NCBI GenBank assembly: GCA_018401995.1
Contig: JAGYJR010000018.1
Location: 1 to 44,617, forward strand
Direction: 5' to 3'
Origin: Flavobacterium sp.
GTDB taxonomy: Bacteria > Bacteroidota > Bacteroidia > Flavobacteriales > Flavobacteriaceae
DNA length: 44,617 nucleotides
Positions 25,557-33,842 of this stretch are shown one piece after another; the stretch's first letter is position 1, and each line of letters begins with the position of its first letter. The position numbers and the translations under genes were made by a program. Below the pieces are notes generated by a model, which was not told the DNA's origin, did no database searches, and saw only the letters and a program-made list of their open reading frames with translations.

Positions 25557-26282
25557 TTATTTTTTTAAAGTTTCGAAATAAGGTAAATATGCTCTGATAC
25601 CAGAGTTAATCATTGCTCCAACACCATTTCCTGTGATTGTAGCTCCAGAAATTGCGTCTACCTGATTATCTGTTTTATCTTCGTTGTTTGGATCACCATT
25701 GGATTTAGAAATTTCAATTCCTTTGAAATTTCCAGAAGCATCATACAAATATTCTCCTTTGAAATCATCTGTAAAGAAACTTTCTGTTATGTTAGCTCCC
25801 AAACCTGGTGTTTCTGCTTTGTGATCAAAATACACTCCATTGATAGTTTTTAAATCATCATTTATAGCAATGTAACCCCAAATAGCATCCCATAAACCAT
25901 TACCTCTTACTGGTAAAATATATAAGGTTTTACCATCTTTTTCAGCTACGAATAAAGGCAAACGTTGTACATTTCCTTTTTTTGCACCATCCATTTCCTT
26001 TTTCACATCAATTAAATACGCTTTTTCATCATCAGAAACTTCTGTCCCTGCGATAACTTTTTGCTGTTTAATATATTGTGTAAACATTTCTGTTGCGTTT
26101 GAACGGTCAGATTCCACACCAATTGCTGATAAAATATCAATTTGCGCTTTAACTTGATCATTTTTTACACGTAGGTCTTTAGTGAAATTTGCAAAGAATG
26201 CCAACAACGAACCTACAACAACCACCATTATCACTGAGAAAATGATAGTATAACTATTTGAATCTGTTCTTTTAGTTGACAT
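25557..26282 (-). CDS. nqrC: Na+-NQR subunit C
   Basis: This 241-residue subunit has one N-terminal membrane helix (about 11-32) and a periplasmic FMN domain. The flavinylation motif is present as DAISGATIT, with Thr215 the expected FMN attachment site used by ApbE, which is encoded in the same cluster. ETPGLGANI and the GLWDAIWGY region are also family-specific. It starts 1 bp after nqrB. Confidence 0.96.
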   Translation of the reverse strand: MSTKRTDSNSYTIIFSVIMVVVVGSLLAFFANFTKDLRVKNDQVKAQIDILSAIGVESDRSNATEMFTQYIKQQKVIAGTEVSDDEKAYLIDVKKEMDGAKKGNVQRLPLFVAEKDGKTLYILPVRGNGLWDAIWGYIAINDDLKTINGVYFDHKAETPGLGANITESFFTDDFKGEYLYDASGNFKGIEISKSNGDPNNEDKTDNQVDAISGATITGNGVGAMINSGIRAYLPYFETLKK

Positions 26283-26283
26283 A

Positions 26284-27480
26284 TTAAGCAGTTTTAACTT
26301 TTAAACGTTTCATTCTTCTCTTCACATTTGCTTGAACTACATAATGATCGATAGTTGGTGCAAATACATTCAATAATAAGATAGCCATCATTACTCCTTC
26401 TGGATACGCTGGATTGAACACACGAATCATAATACTAAAGAAACCGATTAGGAATCCGTAAATGATTTTTCCTGTGTTGGTTTGTGCAGCAGAAACTGGA
26501 TCAGTTGCCATATACACAATACCAAATGCAATACCACCAACAATCAAATGTTGCCAAAATGGGAACGACATTAAGCTATAGAATTTACTTCCTTCCAAAA
26601 TTACTCCTGAATCAACTAATCCGTTAAAGATTAATCCCATTACAGCAGCTCCAATAACAGCAGAAAGCATGATTCTTGCACTTCCAATTCCGGTTAAGAT
26701 TAAGAATAAACCTCCTAATATGATTAAGAAAGTAGAAGTTTCTCCAATTGAACCTGGAATGAATCCCATGAACATATCATAAGTAGAATAGCCAACTTCT
26801 TTATTAGCTGCCAAAGTTCCTAAAATAGTTTCTCCTGAAATTGCATCAGTACCAGCTGCATTTTTCACTCCATCAACAGCTCCGTGAACCCATACTTTAT
26901 CACCCGACATCCAAGCTGCCCAGTTAAAGAATAAGAACGCACGAATGGTTAATGCTGGATTCAGAATATTCATTCCAGTTCCACCAAATAATTCTTTACC
27001 AATTACCACTCCAAATGCAACTGCAACAGCTAACATCCATAATGGCAAATCAATTGGCATAATTAATGGCACTAACATTCCTGTTACCAAGTAACCTTCT
27101 TCAACTTCGTGTTTTTTGACAGTAGCAAAAATAAATTCAATACCTAAACCAACACCATAAGAAACAATTAAAATAGGTAAGATTTTTGTTAAACCTAAGA
27201 TTAAGTTTTCAATTGTGAAGAATTCTACAGCATCAAATCCATTGATTTGACCGAAGTGTTGGTAACCCGCATTGAACATACCAAATATCAATACCGGAAC
27301 CATAGCCATAATCACCGTGTTCATCACACGTTTTAAGTCGGTTGCGTCTTTAACATGCGTACCACCATGGGTAGTCATGTTTGGCAAGTAAAGAAAAGTG
27401 TGTAAAGCATTGAAGCTTTGCTCCATCTTTGTACCTCTGTACTTTTCTTTTAAATTATGTAAATTTTGTTTTAAACTCAT
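26284..27480 (-). CDS. nqrB: Na+-NQR subunit B
   Basis: The 398-residue polytopic membrane subunit carries covalent FMN and riboflavin and is central to coupling electron transfer with Na+ translocation. Characteristic stretches are FGGTGMNILNPALTIRAFLFF and IPGSIGETST (243-250), which holds the likely FMN-bearing Thr, and YMATDPVSAAQTNTGK near the C-terminus. The gap after nqrA is 29 bp, the largest inside the operon. Confidence 0.96.
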   Translation of the reverse strand: MSLKQNLHNLKEKYRGTKMEQSFNALHTFLYLPNMTTHGGTHVKDATDLKRVMNTVIMAMVPVLIFGMFNAGYQHFGQINGFDAVEFFTIENLILGLTKILPILIVSYGVGLGIEFIFATVKKHEVEEGYLVTGMLVPLIMPIDLPLWMLAVAVAFGVVIGKELFGGTGMNILNPALTIRAFLFFNWAAWMSGDKVWVHGAVDGVKNAAGTDAISGETILGTLAANKEVGYSTYDMFMGFIPGSIGETSTFLIILGGLFLILTGIGSARIMLSAVIGAAVMGLIFNGLVDSGVILEGSKFYSLMSFPFWQHLIVGGIAFGIVYMATDPVSAAQTNTGKIIYGFLIGFFSIMIRVFNPAYPEGVMMAILLLNVFAPTIDHYVVQANVKRRMKRLKVKTA

Positions 27481-27509
27481 TTTTCGTTATAATTTAAGTT
27501 CCGATGAAA

Positions 27510-28856
27510 TTAACCTACTTCTTTGATCATTACGTCAAGTCCTTCGCGAACAATTCTTTGATGATCTTGCTTAGAAACACAAACGTATTCTGTTAAAGCA
27601 AAATCTTCCGGCGCAACTTCATAAATTCCTAACGCTTCCATTTGGTCAATATCTTTAACTAAGATGGACTTCAATAATTGCATTGGGTAAATATCAAGTG
27701 GACAAACTTTTTCGTACTCTCCAGTTAATACAAAACCTCTGTGTTCTCCATTGGTATTGGTATTTAAATCGTACTTTTTATTTGGTGTTAAAAAAGAGAA
27801 CATATTGGCTCTGTAAACACTAAATTTATTTGGTCTTGGTAAGTTCCATCCAAAGAAATCATAATCATCTCCTTCTGGAATAACAGTCATGGTATTGTGA
27901 TAAAAACCAATAAAACCTTCTTTCGATTTTTGGTCGCCTGTCAATACATCACCGCTAATTATTCTGTAGTTTCCGTCTTTTAAATTTCCAGCTACCACAT
28001 CAGCAATTTGCGCTCCAAAAGTCACATTCACATAAGAAGGCTTCTCGAATCCTGATCCTGCTAAAGCGATAGTTTTTGCTTGAATTAATTTTCCAGTTAG
28101 GAACAATTTACCAATAATAGCAACATCTTCCATTTGAACAACCCAAACTTTCTCCCCTTTGTTAATTGGATCAATTTTACCAATTTGCGTAGAAACTAAT
28201 CCAACTGGGTGAATACCTTGCGCCTTATGAACCGTTACACCATCAACTGAAGGTAAAAACGTTGCATTAGGTCCAACAGTAACATGAACTTTACCAGAAG
28301 TTAATTTGGTAAGTGCAGTTAATCCAGCAGTTAAAGCTTCTTGTTTACCAGCCATAGTGAATTCCAAATCAGCTTCTAATGGAGCCGAATTGATACCTGA
28401 AACAAAGATTGCCTTTGGCGTATCAGCAGAATTTGCAACAACATCATACGGACGTTGCACAATAAACGGCCAAGCACCTGAAGCCAACAATTGCTCTCTC
28501 ACTTCTTGAGCGGATAAATCTTTAGGATTTTTTTTGCTATGCTCTACGAAAGTATCCTGAGAATCTGCAGCAATAAGAATTTCTAAAATAACTCTCTTTT
28601 CACCACGCTTAATCTCTTGAATTGTTCCGCTAACTGGAGATACAAATTTAACCGCTTCGTCATTTTTGGAATAAAAAACAACTTCACCAGCTTTAACACT
28701 TGCACCTTCTTTAACCACCATTTTTGGCGTTACTCCATGAAAATCAGAAGGTTTAATAGCATAGACTTTCGAGCGGGCAACGTCAGAAACACTTTTTTCT
28801 GCTTCACCCTTCAACTTAAGGTCTAAACCTTTTTTAATTCGAATGTCTTTTGACAT
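27510..28856 (-). CDS. nqrA: Na+-NQR subunit A
   Basis: This 448-residue peripheral cytoplasmic subunit implicated in quinone binding is the first gene of nqrABCDEF. It begins MSKDIRIKKGLDLKLKGEAEK, the family's normal N-terminus, followed by SDFHGVTPKMVVKEGASVKAGEVV. I use the ATG at 28856: the longer frame to 28910 would pass through a -7 box (28898-28905) and adds 18 residues that other NqrA proteins lack. The C-terminal SLLVKDIDQMEALGIYEVAPEDFAL-like region (here ILVKDIDQ...) is intact. Confidence 0.96.
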   Translation of the reverse strand: MSKDIRIKKGLDLKLKGEAEKSVSDVARSKVYAIKPSDFHGVTPKMVVKEGASVKAGEVVFYSKNDEAVKFVSPVSGTIQEIKRGEKRVILEILIAADSQDTFVEHSKKNPKDLSAQEVREQLLASGAWPFIVQRPYDVVANSADTPKAIFVSGINSAPLEADLEFTMAGKQEALTAGLTALTKLTSGKVHVTVGPNATFLPSVDGVTVHKAQGIHPVGLVSTQIGKIDPINKGEKVWVVQMEDVAIIGKLFLTGKLIQAKTIALAGSGFEKPSYVNVTFGAQIADVVAGNLKDGNYRIISGDVLTGDQKSKEGFIGFYHNTMTVIPEGDDYDFFGWNLPRPNKFSVYRANMFSFLTPNKKYDLNTNTNGEHRGFVLTGEYEKVCPLDIYPMQLLKSILVKDIDQMEALGIYEVAPEDFALTEYVCVSKQDHQRIVREGLDVMIKEVG

Positions 28857-28897
28857 GTTTATTGAAGATATGGTTAGTACTAATTTTTCAAAACGTG

Positions 28898-28905
28898 CAA
28901 ATTTA
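28898..28905 (-). promoter_or_regulatory. nqr operon promoter (-7 box)
   Basis: TAAATTTG on the minus strand, 41 bp before the nqrA ATG. A TTG lies 21 bp further upstream (28927-28929), slightly wider than the preferred spacing. Confidence 0.5.
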
Positions 28906-29052
28906 ACCATTTACTAAAGATTACACCAAAAATAAACGACGCAATTTATGTTATTTATATTTATTCTAAATTATTGAAATTTAAGTTTCCAGCATAAAAT
29001 TTGCAACCAATAGTTTAGAATTAGTATTTTTACAAGAATTAGCAAGAAAATC

Positions 29053-30303
29053 ATGCATTACAAACTACTTATAATTCTAATTACTTTTTCATTTTCAAGC
29101 CTTTGGGCTCAAGTAGAAGAAGAGAAAGTGCCGCCGTTCAACATTAAAACTGTTGCTTTTACACAAGGTGGAAACAGTGTTTTGCCTTTTTTTAGATTAG
29201 GCGAAAGTTTTGAAATCCAATTCGATGATTTATTCGGAAATGAAGCTGATTACTATTACACTATTACCCAATACAATTACGATTGGACTCCAACCAATTT
29301 AGCCAAAGTAGAATATTTGAACGGTGTTGATAACCAAAGAATTATTACTTACGAAAATTCATACAATACTTTACAGCAATATTCACATTACCGACAAGTA
29401 TTTCCAAATAGATTCAATAGAATCACTAAAAGCGGAAATTACATGATAAAAATTTACAACGATTCGCAAGAATTATTGTTTTCAAGAAAATTCATCGTTT
29501 TTGAAGACCAATTGAATGTGAGAATTGGCATACGAAGAGCACGCGATATGGAATTTATCAACGAGAAACACAATGTGGAAATGAGTATTAATTATGGCGA
29601 TAGAATTTTACAAGATCCTATTAATAACGTAAAAGTGACTCTATTTCAGAATGGCAATTGGAAGTCAGAAATTAAAAATATTAAACCACAATATACTATT
29701 GGAACAGAATTGATTTATCGTTATGACAAAGAAACGCAATTTTGGGCTGGAAATGAATATTACACTATTGACAATTCCAATATCAGAATGGTGAATAATA
29801 GTGTAGCCAGAGTAACATCGGGCGATAATATTTACAACTCTTTTTTATATGTAAATTATCCAAGAAAAAACAAAGTTTATACTTACTTTCCAGATTTTAA
29901 TGGGAATTTCATTGTAAGAAACATCAATACTGAAAATCCAGATATAGAAGCGGATTATTCTTGGGTATATTTTACTTTAGACGCACCAAATTTCTTCAAA
30001 AACGAATCTATTTTCATTACCGGAATGTTTAACAATTATGCACTCTCTGAAGAAAACAAATTAACTTTCAACAAAGAAACTAAAATGTATGAAAAAGCCA
30101 TTTTAATCAAGCAAGGATTTACCAATTATAATTATGTAGTTACAGATAGAAATGGAAAAATTATGCATCGAGATGCTATAGACGGAAATTTCTTTCAAAC
30201 TGAAAATAGCTATACAGCCATAATTTATTACAGAGGTAATAACGATCGTTATGACAGAGTAATTGGAGTATCAACCACAAGTAGTGAAGTAATTCAAAAT
30301 TAA
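29053..30303 (+). CDS. Type IX secretion system plug protein (DUF5103)
   Basis: This 416-residue exported protein (signal peptide ending SLWAQ, residues 1-20) belongs to the DUF5103 family, which includes the plug protein that closes the periplasmic side of the SprA T9SS translocon. Landmarks are FRLGESFEIQFDDLFGNEADYYYTITQYNYDWTPTNLAKVEYLNG, the NRITKSGNYMIKIYN strand pair, and the IFITGMFNNY domain near residue 325. It heads a tight operon with the DUF3667 gene (3 bp) and apaG (2 bp). A T9SS-exported protein is encoded about 3.5 kb downstream. Confidence 0.88.
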   Translation: MHYKLLIILITFSFSSLWAQVEEEKVPPFNIKTVAFTQGGNSVLPFFRLGESFEIQFDDLFGNEADYYYTITQYNYDWTPTNLAKVEYLNGVDNQRIITYENSYNTLQQYSHYRQVFPNRFNRITKSGNYMIKIYNDSQELLFSRKFIVFEDQLNVRIGIRRARDMEFINEKHNVEMSINYGDRILQDPINNVKVTLFQNGNWKSEIKNIKPQYTIGTELIYRYDKETQFWAGNEYYTIDNSNIRMVNNSVARVTSGDNIYNSFLYVNYPRKNKVYTYFPDFNGNFIVRNINTENPDIEADYSWVYFTLDAPNFFKNESIFITGMFNNYALSEENKLTFNKETKMYEKAILIKQGFTNYNYVVTDRNGKIMHRDAIDGNFFQTENSYTAIIYYRGNNDRYDRVIGVSTTSSEVIQN

Positions 30304-30306
30304 AAA

Positions 30307-31350
30307 ATGAGCAGGAAAGACGCTAAATACAGAGGAATCAAATGTTTGAACTGCGAAACCTCATTAGATATTAGTGAAAAATATTGTCACCATTGCGGCC
30401 AATTGAATTCTACCAAAAAACTAACGGTTAAGGATTTTATTGAAGAGTTTTTTGCTAATTTTTACGCATACGATTCTAAACTTAGAAACTCAATTATTTC
30501 ACTGTTTACCAAACCTGGAGTAGCAGCTAAAGAGTTCTGCGAAGGAAAAAGGCAACATTATGCAAATCCATTTCGATTGTTTCTTAGCATTTCAATTATC
30601 TTATTTATTTTAGTTGGAATCAAAAATAAGAATACTGAAGAAAGTTTCACCAATCAAAATAGTAATACTGCTGTATTAAAAGAATTAAAAGAAGAGATTA
30701 ATTTAGGAGTCATAGCTATTGATACCGTTTCAAAAAAAGTATTTCACAGAGACTCTATATACAAAGCAAATGAAATTCCAAAAAGCGCAAACGACTTTGA
30801 AGTTTTTAATTTAACACTAACTTCTTTTAGAAATTTCCATTACAAAAATCCTAATTTATCTACCGATGAAGCTCTAGATAAACTAGGATATGAAAAATCA
30901 AAACTAAACAGATATTGGTTTGAAAAGTCAAAAAGTTTAAAATCAAATGAGGTTTTCAAAGAAATTAGCGAATATATTCTCGAAAAATTGCCTTTTTTAA
31001 TCTTTTTGTCAATTCCATCCATAGCAATAATTTTCTGGATAGCTTTTTACAATAAAAAAATAAACTATACTAGTCATTTAGTATTGTGCTATAACTTCTA
31101 TTCCTTCTTTTTTATTATTTTATTATTATTTGAAATTTTAGATTATTTCCTACCAACGTTTGAAGATTTTTTATCTTATATATTTTTCTTTATAATATTT
31201 CCTTTCTATCTTTATAAATCATTAAGAAATTTTTACCAAAACAGTCGTTGGAAAACAATAATAAAATTCATACTTTTGAATTTATTATTTATGCCAATAG
31301 CAATCATTACATTCCTAGCTGCATTAACAATATCAGTTATTCTATTTTAA
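30307..31350 (+). CDS. DUF3667 membrane protein with zinc ribbon
   Basis: The 347-residue protein begins with a double CxxC zinc ribbon (CLNCETSLDISEKYCHHCGQ, about residues 14-33), then the DUF3667 signature TVKDFIEEFFANFYAYDSKL and SLFTKPGVAAKEFCEGKRQHYANPFRLFL. At least one membrane helix follows at about 96-115 and a cluster of four or so in the C-terminal third (235-347). A soluble region rich in Lys and Ser separates them. The role is unknown. Its position directly after the T9SS plug gene is operonic. Confidence 0.85.
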   Translation: MSRKDAKYRGIKCLNCETSLDISEKYCHHCGQLNSTKKLTVKDFIEEFFANFYAYDSKLRNSIISLFTKPGVAAKEFCEGKRQHYANPFRLFLSISIILFILVGIKNKNTEESFTNQNSNTAVLKELKEEINLGVIAIDTVSKKVFHRDSIYKANEIPKSANDFEVFNLTLTSFRNFHYKNPNLSTDEALDKLGYEKSKLNRYWFEKSKSLKSNEVFKEISEYILEKLPFLIFLSIPSIAIIFWIAFYNKKINYTSHLVLCYNFYSFFFIILLLFEILDYFLPTFEDFLSYIFFFIIFPFYLYKSLRNFYQNSRWKTIIKFILLNLLFMPIAIITFLAALTISVILF

Positions 31351-31352
31351 TT

Positions 31353-31739
31353 ATGGTAACTCAAATTACAAAAGGCATAAAAATTTCTGTTCTAACTAGT
31401 TTTGAAGGCACTTACTTCAAGAACTACAAGATTCATTTTGCCTTCACATACCATATTGCAATTGAAAATCAAAGCAAAGATTCTGTTCAATTAACCTCAC
31501 GCCATTGGGAAATTTATGACGCTTTAAACCAAAATGAAGTAGTTGATGGAGAAGGTGTTGTAGGAAAAAAACCCGTAATCAAACCAGGAGAAATTTACAC
31601 TTATTCTTCAGGATGTTTATTAAATTCTCCAATCGGTGCTATGAAAGGGTATTTCAATATGATTAATTTTACCTCAACTAAAAGTTTCAAGGTTATTATT
31701 CCTCCTTTCAAATTGAGTGCTCCTTTTGCTATTAATTAA
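31353..31739 (+). CDS. apaG: ApaG domain protein
   Basis: This 128-residue protein of the ApaG family has an immunoglobulin-like beta-sandwich. Conserved features are FAFTYHIAIENQSKDSVQLTSRHWEIYDA, the V-GEGVVGKKPVIKPGE segment and YSSGCLLNSPIGAMKGYF. The start at 31353 gives the usual family length; a longer in-frame reading from 31248 overlaps the upstream membrane protein gene and has no support. ApaG has been linked to Co2+/Mg2+ tolerance and nucleotide metabolism, but its biochemistry is not settled. Last gene of the T9SS plug operon. Confidence 0.92.
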   Translation: MVTQITKGIKISVLTSFEGTYFKNYKIHFAFTYHIAIENQSKDSVQLTSRHWEIYDALNQNEVVDGEGVVGKKPVIKPGEIYTYSSGCLLNSPIGAMKGYFNMINFTSTKSFKVIIPPFKLSAPFAIN

Positions 31740-31748
31740 TTTTTATTT

Positions 31749-31907
31749 GAAGCTAATCCAGCCATCCATTACAAGAATTTTTTCAAAAACAAAATTTTGC
31801 AAAAAAGCAAAAGAGCTTCTTGGGTCGCTTTTTCCTTTAAACAAAATAAATTGTTTTTTATGAAAATTGCTTTCCATTACTGTCTGGGCTAAACAATCCT
31901 GCTATCT
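31749..31907. repeat. Possible degenerate interspersed repeat in the apaG-pruA gap
   Basis: This non-coding stretch is bounded by similar 13-mers: AATCCAGCCATCC (31755-31767) and AATCCTGCTATCT (31895-31907), three mismatches in direct orientation. CCATTAC occurs near both ends. The composition (AGCCATCC then GGGCTAAACAATCCTGCTATC) resembles a dispersed non-coding repeat I recall from Flavobacterium genomes. Also inside is a 44-codon minus-strand frame (31743-31877) that I do not consider a gene. The remaining 31908-32035 holds only the likely pruA leader and a -7-like TATTTTTG at 31965-31972. Confidence 0.4.
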
Positions 31908-32035
31908 AAGACCAAACTAAAAAGTTTCGTACCTTTTGTTACCAAAAATTCAAAATATACTTTGTATTTTTGTATTCGTTTATGATTTTTTCGTAAATCA
32001 GAGTACAAAATTGTCTAATCTCAAAATACAACACC

Positions 32036-33661
32036 ATGTTAAAAGGATTTTTTAATGTCCCAAAAGCGGTTAATGAACCCGTAAAATCATATGCTCCAGG
32101 TTCTCCAGAAAGAGCAAAAGTTGCAGAAACATACAAAACTATGTGGAATACTCAAGTAGAAGTTCCATTATATATAGGTAACCAAGAAATTAAAACGGGT
32201 AATACCAAAAAAATGTCGGCGCCACATGATCACCAACACATTGTAGGTGTTTATCACCAAGCTGACAGAGCTTTAGTTGAAAAAGCAATTACTGAAGCAT
32301 TAGAAGCTCGCAAAAAATGGGCGGCAATGGCTTGGGAAAACAGAGCTGGAATTTTCTTAAAAGCAGCTGAATTATTAGCAGGTCCATACCGTGCTAAAAT
32401 CAATGCAGCAACCATGATTGCACAATCAAAAACGATTCACCAAGCAGAAATTGATGCAGCTTGTGAGTTGATTGATTTCTTACGTTACAACGTAGAATTC
32501 ATGACAAAAATTTACGCAGACCAACCAGCTTCTACATCAGACATGTGGAACCGTGTTGAGTACAGACCATTAGAAGGATTTGTATATGCAATTACACCTT
32601 TCAACTTTACAGCTATTGCAGGAAACCTACCTTCAAGTGCCGCGTTAATGGGGAATGTTGTGGTTTGGAAACCAGCAGCAACTCAAGTATACTCTGCTAA
32701 TGTAATCATGCAAGTTTTCAAAGAAGCAGGTTTACCAGATGGTGTTATCAATATGGTAATGGGTGATTCTGGAATGGTTTCTGACATAGTTTTATCAAGT
32801 CCACATTTAGCTGGAGTTCACTTTACAGGTTCAACTGGTGTTTTCAATGATATTTGGAAAACGATTGGAAATAACATTGCAACTTATAAAACATACCCAA
32901 GAATCGTTGGAGAAACTGGTGGAAAAGATTTCATCATTGCACATCCATCAGCAAACGCAGCGCAAGTGGCTGTAGGAATTGCTCGTGGTGCTTTTGAATT
33001 CCAAGGACAAAAATGTAGTGCAGCTTCTCGTGTTTATATTCCTCAAAGTTTATGGCCAGCGGTTCATGCAAAATTAGAAGCCGATTTGAAATCAATGACA
33101 ATGGGTTCTCCAGAAGATATGGGTAATTTCATTACAGCTGTAATTTCAGAAGCTTCATTTGACAAATTAGCGCGTTATATTGACCAAGCTAAAAATGATA
33201 GCGATGCTGAAGTAATCATGGGTGGAAATTATGATAAATCAAAAGGTTATTTCATTGAACCAACGGTTATCTTAACTACAAATCCAAAATACAACACGAT
33301 GTGTACGGAATTATTCGGACCAGTAGTTACCATTTATATTTACGAAGATGCAAATTGGTCTGAAACGTTGAAATTAGTTGACGAAACTTCAGAATACGCT
33401 TTAACTGGTGCGGTATTTAGCCAATGTCGTTATGCAGTAGAAGAAGCTACAGTTGCGTTACAAAATGCAGCAGGAAACTTCTATATCAACGACAAACCAA
33501 CAGGTGCTGTTGTAGGAATGCAACCATTTGGAGGAGCAAGAGGATCAGGAACTAACGATAAAGCCGGTTCAGCACAAAACTTATTGCGTTGGGCTTCTGT
33601 TAGAACGATTAAAGAAACATTCGTAACACCAGAAGATTACAAATATCCGTTTTTAGGATAA
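32036..33661 (+). CDS. pruA: 1-pyrroline-5-carboxylate dehydrogenase (L-glutamate gamma-semialdehyde dehydrogenase)
   Basis: The 541-residue NAD-dependent aldehyde dehydrogenase is the second step of proline catabolism, forming glutamate. The catalytic Cys327 is in FQGQKCSAASR and the general base Glu293 in VGETGGKDF; the cofactor loop is FTGSTGVF (263-270) and ITPFNFTAIAGNLP is the typical P5CDH segment. The C-terminal GAVVGMQPFGGARGSGTNDKAG is diagnostic. Length fits the stand-alone bacterial and eukaryotic-like P5CDH. No proline dehydrogenase gene is in the window. A terminator follows at 17 bp. Confidence 0.95.
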   Translation: MLKGFFNVPKAVNEPVKSYAPGSPERAKVAETYKTMWNTQVEVPLYIGNQEIKTGNTKKMSAPHDHQHIVGVYHQADRALVEKAITEALEARKKWAAMAWENRAGIFLKAAELLAGPYRAKINAATMIAQSKTIHQAEIDAACELIDFLRYNVEFMTKIYADQPASTSDMWNRVEYRPLEGFVYAITPFNFTAIAGNLPSSAALMGNVVVWKPAATQVYSANVIMQVFKEAGLPDGVINMVMGDSGMVSDIVLSSPHLAGVHFTGSTGVFNDIWKTIGNNIATYKTYPRIVGETGGKDFIIAHPSANAAQVAVGIARGAFEFQGQKCSAASRVYIPQSLWPAVHAKLEADLKSMTMGSPEDMGNFITAVISEASFDKLARYIDQAKNDSDAEVIMGGNYDKSKGYFIEPTVILTTNPKYNTMCTELFGPVVTIYIYEDANWSETLKLVDETSEYALTGAVFSQCRYAVEEATVALQNAAGNFYINDKPTGAVVGMQPFGGARGSGTNDKAGSAQNLLRWASVRTIKETFVTPEDYKYPFLG

Positions 33662-33677
33662 AACTTATAACTTTTTT

Positions 33678-33706
33678 AAAGCTTGTCAGAAATGGCAAGC
33701 TTTTTT
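33678..33706 (+). terminator. pruA terminator
   Basis: AAAGCTTG, a ten-base loop, CAAGCTTT and T-run. Confidence 0.85.
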
Positions 33707-33842
33707 ATTTTGATATTTTATCGGTATTTTACTGCCTTTTATCGAATTTGTATCAAATTTTAACTATTTATTATTTTTTTTGATAAATTGTAATCAAAAA
33801 ATACTATGCAAGCATATTATTTTAAGAAATAAAGCAAAAAAA

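Noticed and set aside
28856..28910. N-terminal extension of NqrA
   Set aside because: The extra 18 codons overlap the -7 box and do not belong to the family; the ATG at 28856 gives the normal N-terminus.
31743..31877. A 44-codon minus-strand frame (MESNFHKKQ... to KILVMDGWISFK)
   Set aside because: No recognisable family or promoter, and it lies inside a repeat-like non-coding stretch.
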